NCBI GenBank assembly: GCA_037178675.1
Contig: JAYMGJ010000842.1
Coordinates: forward strand, 1-17,277
Reading direction: 5' to 3'
Source: Scleroderma bovista
Taxonomy: Eukaryota > Basidiomycota > Agaricomycetes > Boletales > Sclerodermataceae
DNA length: 17,277 nt
Both the position numbers and the translations under genes were made by a program. Numbering within the stretch: position 1 is the stretch's first letter; each line of letters begins with the position of its first letter. This document shows positions 10,785 through 17,277 of the stretch, in pieces. Under the pieces are notes generated by a model. That model had not been told where the DNA came from. It searched no databases and worked only from the letters and a program-made list of their open reading frames with translations.

Positions 10785-12870
10785 TCATTGAACTGTCCCA
10801 ACAACCTGCGATGTCCCTTTCACCGCACTCACGGCGTTGCTGGCCAGTGCCGCCGGCGCCTTCGGGATAGCCAGGTTTGGGGATGACGCGTTAGGGTTGA
10901 GGTCCGACGTCCACGAATATCGACTGTAGAAACTTCGTTTCTTGCGAACGCCGGCCTGGTAGGCTGCGCGCATGGCAACCGTAGCGTCGTTTTTGTCCAA
11001 GCAAGACATGGTACGCAAGCTTGAGGAAGAGCGGTTGCTCGGGAAGACAAACAAGCCCGAGCCGACAGAGGGAGCTGGAGAGTCTAGAGGGGACAAATCG
11101 GCTCGATGCTCATCGGAATGGCCATCCACAGAGGATGACGACGACGACACATACGAGGGACTAGAAGGCGGTAATAGCGCTGGTTGTGGTTCATCAGGCT
11201 GGTCGAGAGCAAACGTAGGTAATGTCAGTGGAAATGATCCAAGGAAGTCTTGCGGCGGTCGCGGTGAAGGGAAAGGAAACCTGGATGGGCGAATCGCAGC
11301 TCGATCACTAGAACCAATCAACGCGGCTTCTTCGGTTTGCCACGAGACAAGATTGGCTGTACACTGATTAGCGAATTGCTGCATTTCTGCATCAAAGTGA
11401 GACATAGAACGTCGCTGTCATTTTATTGCACTTACCTGGGACGAGCAACGCGGTGATGTCCATGAGCGGCATTGCAAATGTACTGATGAAGAAAATTTGA
11501 CCCTGGACTTGCGCTAAAGGGGACGCAGAGGGCTGGACGGTCAACGGGAGGTGCCAGTGTTTTTCGAGGGAAGCCTGGGAAGTCCACTCGGACATCAATG
11601 CATTTGCCCAATAATGGGATACGCCCGGTGGGCGACTCTGTGCCAAATTGAGTCAGAAGGACACAAGGAAATAAAGGCTCTCACGGGATTACTGATGTCA
11701 GCACATTTGATGATTGCCTGACAAAGTAATAGTCTTTGACAGTCCAATGGAAAGTCCTTTCCGTGGGCCAAAAGACGGAAATTTGTCATGAACTCAAAGT
11801 GTACGCTCATGTCAGTTGCGAGAACGATCCCAGCCAAGGACTTGCGAAAGCATTGGCCAATTTTTGGTCGATCAAGCAGGGCACCGAGGCCATGGTGTCG
11901 CATGGCGTATATGATGATGGTATAGTGCATGTGTTCTAACGCGGATTTGCCATCGAAGACAGTCGACAGTGGTGCATTTGCGTTTTTCTGTGGGCGAGTG
12001 CGTCAGGATGGACTTGGACGAGTCCAAATCGCAATGACATACCATAAACATATTGGTGAGGCCAGGGTGGCCAACGTCGTGCCCGATTGCTGCAATGAAG
12101 AGGGCAAAAAGATCCATGTTGGACAATTTGAAGGCGAGATGACCATCTCGGCCAAGCCTGTCCGGTTCCCATGTGCGTCCATCCTTGCACAAAACGGAGG
12201 CAGGTGGGACGGCGCCGGAAGCACATAGGAATGCGTGACATGCTTGGAGCACATCTAGAGCATGGTGGAAGTTATGGTAAGAGTTGTGACCGCAGTAGAG
12301 GAGGCGGAGATGTCGCAGGAAGCCCGAAATGTCAGCTGATGGGAAGAGATGTTATCAGGGCCACGGTAATGCAGGTAGAAGACTGACTGAGAGATACGCT
12401 GGTATCTTGGTACATGCCATGTTTCCTGAACAGGGCCTCGAATAGGAGCTGTGCGCAGTAGAGCACCTCTTCGTCTGGTAGCTTGTGTGGTTCGAAATGC
12501 CAGCCATCGAGGGCAAGAATCAACCGAGATCTCGTTTCGGGTGGTATTTCTATAGGTGACCTGATGGCGAAGGTCAATCGCGGGAGACAGGTAGATTGGA
12601 GGCCCATACAAGTTCATATTGCTGGGATCTACGGTTGTTTGGGTTTGGGTATACATCTGGCTGAGTAATTCTGCATAGCTGGGGGGGTGCGTTTTAGTTG
12701 AGCGCCGGGTTGTGGAACATGGGGATGGCATCGCACTGAGTTTCGCCCTGCTCGACTTCCTCCCAGCCACCCCATCCGTGGCCCAGACCTCGATTCTCGA
12801 GCGCGAGCGCTAAACCACCCACATCGACGCTTCGACGCCTTCCGTGGGCATATTCCTCGTTGTCAAACAT
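10785..12870 (-). CDS. PDE2: 3',5'-cyclic-nucleotide phosphodiesterase, class I (high-affinity cAMP type)
   Basis: This HD-fold enzyme hydrolyses cAMP to AMP and so restrains PKA signalling. The exons are 12870-12737, 12678-12610, 12560-12388, 12335-12043, 11987-11685, 11637-11436 and 11386-10785, with introns of 58, 49, 52, 55, 47 and 49 nt, all GT-AG and phase-consistent, giving 591 residues. The catalytic domain (about 90-410) shows HNSYHNFHHALDV (142-154), the metal-binding GHDVGHPGLTNMF (210-222), LEHMHYTI (240-247), CADISNPSRP ending near 327, and GQIFFI around Gln371, the expected invariant nucleotide-binding glutamine. VPEMQQFANQC closes the domain. The short N-terminus, MFDNEEYAHGRRRSVDVGG, has no membrane segment or GAF domain. 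The tail from about 412 is Ser/Pro-rich and disordered, with a basic RKKRS site (S543). A TATA box lies about 135 nt upstream of the chosen ATG, which is the first ATG after it. Cyclic-nucleotide preference is inferred from the family. Confidence 0.95.
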
Positions 12871-12896
12871 GGCGACGGAGAGAGTGTGTGTGTGGT

Positions 12897-12934
12897 GGGG
12901 GGGATGGATGATGGTGGGCGGGGAAGGTGGAGGG
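12897..12934 (+). other. G-rich tract in the PDE2 leader/promoter
   Basis: Runs G7, G3, G4 and G3 occur within 38 nt on the + strand, which is the non-transcript strand sense of the - strand PDE gene. This is a candidate G-quadruplex with one long loop. It lies 27-64 nt upstream of the ATG, next to a (GT)n stretch, so the mRNA leader here would be C- and CA-rich. Confidence 0.4.
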
Positions 12935-13002
12935 CTCTGATCTTGCCGCTCGCGTGGTTGTGGGTTGACAGGCACTCGAGTCTCGTGGTTCTCGCGTGGT
13001 TG

Positions 13003-13011
13003 CCTTATATA
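13003..13011 (-). promoter_or_regulatory. TATA box of the PDE2 gene
   Basis: TATATAAGG is read on the - strand, about 135 nt upstream of the PDE2 ATG at 12870. That spacing allows a transcription start roughly 30 nt downstream and a leader near 100 nt. It also disfavours the in-frame upstream ATG, which overlaps the TATA box itself. Confidence 0.6.
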
Positions 13012-13678
13012 CTCTGACATCATCCCGGCCCGAGAACCGGGGACACCCCCACCCAAGATCTGCGCAGTTCCAGGCCAACGTGAAAGGCGTCGGGCTCGTA
13101 ACCGTTGGTTCCGTTTTGTTCTGCGAGCGGCGTCGGCGTCACGTGGCCGGTTCCATCAAACTGGTCTCTCGCTCTACCATGTCCAAAGCAATTATCCATT
13201 CCAATCAATACACCCTTGGAGCATAAATGACGTGCCAGAAACCTCAAATTGCCACTCAAAGCCCGCTAACTCCTCCATTCACTCGTTTGTGAGTCGTGTC
13301 TGTATGTCGTTAAAACAGGAGTTTGCCTCATGCCAGCTCACATGCGCCAGGGTGATGGCATCTGAGCCCTCCGCGCATGTGTCACGGTCAGGCACTCTGC
13401 CAGCTCGGCAGCTCTTGTCAAAATTTGACGTTTTGCGCTGGGTGCGTGGCCGCCGTGCACCAGGACTCAGGTCACAGTGTAAAACTCAATCCAGCCGAGG
13501 CTAACAGGTTGGTCACAACTTGGGAAAGCACCTGAAGAAACTCATTAAATGCAGTTTTGTGAATAGCCACATGTAGCAATCCATCATGAAAGTTTGCTCG
13601 TGAGAGCGTTAGTTTTGAATTCCAACCAATCACCTCCTGCATTTCTCACCAACTTCTCGGTACGATGTGGCTTCTGTA

Positions 13679-13693
13679 TTTTTTTTTTTTTTT
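13679..13693 (+). repeat. T15 homopolymer
   Basis: Fifteen T residues in a row precede CGAAGGG. It could be the poly(A) trace of a retrocopy on the - strand, but no coding sequence or target-site duplication is recognised beside it. Confidence 0.8.
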
Positions 13694-16600
13694 CGAAGGG
13701 TCACGGTCCGAGGACTTCACCACCCGTAATACTGTAGCAAAACTATTACGAACGGTCGGTCGCGCTCGGAGACGGGGACCTGGGTGTATCCGTTGTAGCC
13801 CCACCATATGATCGCATTCAGTCTCCCTCACCCACTTGAAGGTGAAAAGGTTTGACATACCTTCGCATTCCTGAAGTTTTGGAGCGGGCGTGACAAAATC
13901 AAGCGGAGCCGTAAGGCTAAACACGCGGAGTTTTTGTGCCACAAACTGGCATCGCTCTGGCAGCTCGTACAACGCACATTTCCATTGTACCCATTAACCT
14001 CTAACCGCCTATGTAAGTTTTATACCACTTAGTCGAGTGATTCTCGTGGTGTTTGGATTTTGCAAAAATGGTCGGACCAATGATCTCGGACCACTTGGCA
14101 CTCCATTCCCTGGTCTCCCCGAAACCATGATCCACATAATCCGATCAGCAGCGACGACGCGTAACTTTTCGGAATCGCAAGCGTCATGTTGTGATCGGAC
14201 GGTGCAGTGCGCCCTTATGTCCTTGTGTTCACTTGCTCAGATACGTCCCTGTGGCATTGAAAGCTGGGTGGCAGCCGCACAATTGATCGGCGTTCGTACA
14301 TGGCCCTGACGAAGGGCTGCGTCGGACCATACCGACTCATCGACTAGTACTACGAGCAACCGTGACCTCAGTGATTGCTCAACGAAATAAGTCATCCTGC
14401 ATCCTACTTGGCGAGGATCACCCACTATACTTCAATGTGCCACGTTACACCAAGCTCGAGTAACGGTATGGCGTCAGTTGAAGGTGGAACTCTCACTTTC
14501 TGCCACTTTTTAGTTGTCGCGCCAACGTGAGTTCTACGGACTTGTCTTTCTTCGAGTTATTGGTTTACCTAGGGGAAAAAGATCAAGCTTAGAACGACTT
14601 GTATTCTTGTGGTACTCGTTCTCTAGAAGACATGCGTGCAGTACGTCCAGCCGAGGCACCGTCGATCTACTGTCATTGATGAAAGGAATTCGAATTCACT
14701 CTGCACCAACCTATTCGGCGTAACGTATCCTGATGAGTGTCACCTCTTGTCCTTGTGCGTTATACAGCGCTTGTTACATTAACCACCGATATGACCTCTT
14801 GCTGATACATAGTTGAGCTCGATATTCTTTTAGTTTGCACCAAACTCTGACACGTTCAGATCTCCAAGAAGGTGGAAGCACGAAAGCAGAACGACTCACC
14901 TGGAAAATAGGATTCGTTTGGGCAGCACCTTCCATGGAAGTGAGACGGGACGCAACCAAGGGCGACACCGATACGCCCTCAGGGCACCTCGCACAGTGTC
15001 TTGTTCCTGTCCGTCGTGGGAACCTGTGTGACTGGTGCCCAGTACTCGTTCTCGCCGTCTCTCCCGGTAGCCAGGCCGCGCTGATCGACGCGAGATCGAC
15101 GGCGCTCTCAGTCTGAGACGTGGAACGAGGTCGGCAAATCGAGAGATCGCTGTCGCGACAATCCGATACATACAGGTCCGCGTTTCACCCGCCCCCGCGG
15201 TGCCGGTCCGCCTGCACAAGTTATTCAAGGCCTGTGGGTTGCTGCAAGCGAGTACGCCGTTAATCAAGCTTTGAGGAGCGCTGGCGCCGGCATGACCGTA
15301 CCGCTCCTATGAAGAAAAAGAGGGAGTGAGTGCATTATCACCGCTGTGATGGGGCATTCATACATTCTGTCTCCCTTTTTTTTGTTGCCCGCTGATCGCG
15401 TTCGTTTCCCTCACGGGCAACAAGCGTTTTGCAATATCCAATTTATATTCTTACTCTTTCCATGGAACACACACGGGTCTTGGTGATGAGACTCCGCCCT
15501 GAACCGCTACAAGGGAGAGGTATGACTGATCACGACATGACGCCCATGCGGCGCGGATCATGATAGGTGCGCTAACTTTGTCGTGTCATCTCGCCATCCG
15601 CAGACAGAACGACGAATTCCAATGGTAACCCCCCCGATCTCTCACGAGGGAGTTCCCCGCCACGATGCCCTCAGCCAGCGCAGCGCATCTGGTCCGCACA
15701 ATCGAGGATGTATGCACGCCCGCTCTATGTTCACCAACAGGATTCTAGGGACACCCAGTGCTGCATTGCACAGCAGTAGGGTTCGTACCCAGCGACCGTG
15801 CTCCGTTCCAACGGGGCACGATAACTATTCATGAAACACGCACGTTTCAATTTCATTCACGGTGGCCTATCGCCGAGTCTCCAGCCGCATGATGAATCTG
15901 CGTGTACGAGATGTTGCCCACAAGCGGGTCCTTGCGGTATCGTACCTCTCCCCCCCTTCCCTTTCAGAATAAGCTGAGACTCGACCCTTATCATGCGTCC
16001 GCCGGCATCGGTCTCTGTATCTTTTTTGGCGTATACGGATAGCGTTTTTCCATTCCTTCTTTCATTTCGTTGACGCGAGCTCTCTCCATCTCGATCCCCA
16101 GATCTCGGGTCCTGTCCATGTTCGTTTCCATTCTACAGGTCGTGATTGGGCCGCAGGGAGGGGGGGACGTACCCGTCTGTACATGGTCTCATTGGGTGGC
16201 GACGGCGTGTGTGCGTGCGTGCGTGGACGGGCCGTGGAGCCCAGAATCGAATTCCAAGAACGCGAGCGCCGCACAGTTTCCGCTGTGGTGGTGGATATTC
16301 AACTTTACTAGAGGAGTCCCCTAGGGTGGACTCAGCTCGTCCAGCCATGCCCGTCGCGACTAGTGCGAGTTTCCCTTCGTCGCTCTCCACTGACGACTCC
16401 ACTATTAAAAAATCGCTTCACACGGATCTGAATTTGCAGCAAACTATTTACGGCTTGCTCCAGCCCGCATACTATACATGTCACGGGTGTCCAGCCCCGG
16501 AATGGGCGCTGCAGGCATTGGTGCTGCGATGGTTCACGGGTAGACTTGAGGTCACTGCAGTGTGGCGCCGGAACCGACCAAAGCGTCCCTATAGCTAGTC

Positions 16601-17025
16601 TTCCTCCGCAGCGTGCTTCCAGACTTGCCTCAGGGTTGGAATGCGTCGGAAGCCATCGAGAGGTTCTGGAGGGATGTAATGTACGTACTTGCAGTGCTGA
16701 TGAGTAGGTAATAATAGACGTTGTGGTGAGCCCTGGCGCCGGTGCCTCACGCAGCCATGCACGGAAACAGTGGGATACGCAAGACGCATAAGTTACTATG
16801 ACAGGATCTAATTTACAAAGCCATCGTTTATGAAAGAGACACAGTCCCAACGGTAGCGAAATGTGTATTAGTATTTACTCTCTCTAAAGTAGTCGATTTC
16901 GAATACCGCTCCTTTAAGAACGTACAACGGTGTGACGTGTATATGGTGATGTCGTTCTTGTTTCCTTCCCTTCCAACCGGCGAGGACAATACTCTTGTGA
17001 GAGCGTAAACAACCAAAAGCTTGCC

Positions 17026-17057
17026 AAAAAAAAAAAAAAAAGTTCGAAAGGGGGGGG
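17026..17057 (+). repeat. A16 tract followed by G8 run
   Basis: Sixteen A residues, then GTTCGAA, then eight G residues. These are simple homopolymers just downstream of the possible right-edge gene (- strand). Confidence 0.8.
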
Positions 17058-17081
17058 TAATGATATTATGTGTGGTACTAA

Positions 17082-17277
17082 CGTGAGGGGGAATGGCCTT
17101 GAAATTCTATATCATAAAGTGCGCCTGGAGATTCGTTGGACTTGACCAGCGTCGTGCCATCGATGATATGGAGGGGAGGTTGTCCACTGAAGATGGGCAT
17201 CCTCCTGACGGAGCCAATCCGTAGGCTGCAGCTGAGTACTTGGCAGTGGTGAACACTGATTTGGGACTCTGGAGAGC
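17082..17277 (-). CDS. Possible 3' part of an unrecognised gene (partial)
   Basis: Reading from the right edge on the - strand, one frame is open for 65 codons to a TAG at 17082-17084. Its second half, with IFSGQPPLHIIDGTTLV and ALYDIEFQGHSPSR, is protein-like. The edge-proximal part is less so, and a CTGCAG acceptor near 17226 may mark the true exon start. A GTTAGT at the end of the frame could be a donor, in which case the coding region continues further left. The other two - strand frames are also open for over 50 codons, so openness alone is weak evidence. I do not recognise the family. Confidence 0.33.

Larger units (their letters stand above)
12871..17081. other. 4.2-kb region without a convincing gene
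   Basis: The first 200 nt are the PDE promoter and leader. Beyond that, open frames on both strands are short and unlike known proteins, and no chain of conserved exons emerges. Visible items are a T15 tract (13679-13693), an A16 tract followed by a G8 run (17026-17057), a 10-bp stem at 15382-15423 (TTGTTGCCCG / CGGGCAACAA), a 20-nt near-palindrome at 16314-16333, and a CACGTG E-box near 13140-13145. A possible short spliced frame at 16595-16789 is described as a finding. Lineage-specific or non-coding RNA genes cannot be excluded. Confidence 0.5.

Noticed and set aside
10199..10804. 201-codon - strand frame with F- and V-runs
   Set aside because: Low-complexity content comes from the purine tract and ACG repeat on the other strand. 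It overlaps the PDE2 end in another frame and is better explained as 3' UTR.
12694..13056. Longer N-terminus for the phosphodiesterase using upstream in-frame sequence
   Set aside because: The upstream codons include the TATA box and a region unlikely to be transcribed. The ATG at 12870 is the first after it and begins a typical-looking N-terminus.
12965..13504. 179-codon + strand frame overlapping the PDE2 promoter
   Set aside because: It covers the TATA box and promoter in antisense, has no family resemblance and no ATG-proximal leader signals.
14896..15267. 123-codon Arg-rich - strand frame
   Set aside because: It starts at a TTG and is Arg-rich because of local CG content; no motif is visible and the other strand is equally open.
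15382..15423. 10-bp stem with 22-nt loop (TTGTTGCCCG / CGGGCAACAA)
   Set aside because: A stem this short is expected by chance in several kilobases and no transcript context is visible.
16146..16598. 150-codon + strand frame including an MPVATSASFPSS start at 16347
   Set aside because: The Arg/Cys-rich first part is clearly non-coding. The later Met gives a frame that I could not extend through any intron into a recognisable protein.

Overview
The window looks like nuclear DNA of a filamentous basidiomycete, probably an agaricomycete. Conserved eukaryotic proteins are split by many short introns, mostly 47-60 nt, with GT(R)AGT-like donors and CTRAY-type branch sites. Protein-coding density is low. 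I assigned exons by hand: I joined the conserved reading frames at GT-AG (once GC-AG) boundaries and checked that codon phase holds through every junction.

Layout: positions 1-276 hold the 3' end of an unrecognised + strand gene. A gene-free convergent spacer follows (277-2155). Four confidently recognised genes then lie head-to-tail on the - strand. They are a mitochondrial methionyl-tRNA formyltransferase (2156-3943, 6 exons), an ALY/REF (Yra1-like) mRNA-export RRM protein (4357-5451, 6 exons), the glucosamine-6-phosphate synthase GFA1 (6702-9128, 6 exons) and a class I cyclic-nucleotide phosphodiesterase of the Pde2 type (10785-12870, 7 exons). From 12871 to 17081 I see no convincing gene. 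This stretch holds the PDE promoter with a good TATA box, homopolymer tracts and short palindromes. At the right edge a - strand reading frame (17082-17277) may be the end of another gene.

The four genes do unrelated housekeeping or signalling jobs: mitochondrial translation initiation, mRNA export, the first step of the UDP-GlcNAc/chitin pathway, and cAMP breakdown. Sharing a strand is not evidence of co-function in a fungus. One speculative link is a PKA-consensus serine in the GFA1 linker next to a gene that lowers cAMP.

I found no novel multi-gene system, mobile element with intact machinery, RNA gene or CRISPR array. The most unusual signals are a 26-bp inverted repeat that would fold into a long RNA hairpin downstream of GFA1, a GC-AG intron directly after the catalytic-cysteine exon of GFA1, a 25-nt terminal micro-exon in the same gene, and an AT-rich block flanked by imperfect direct repeats.
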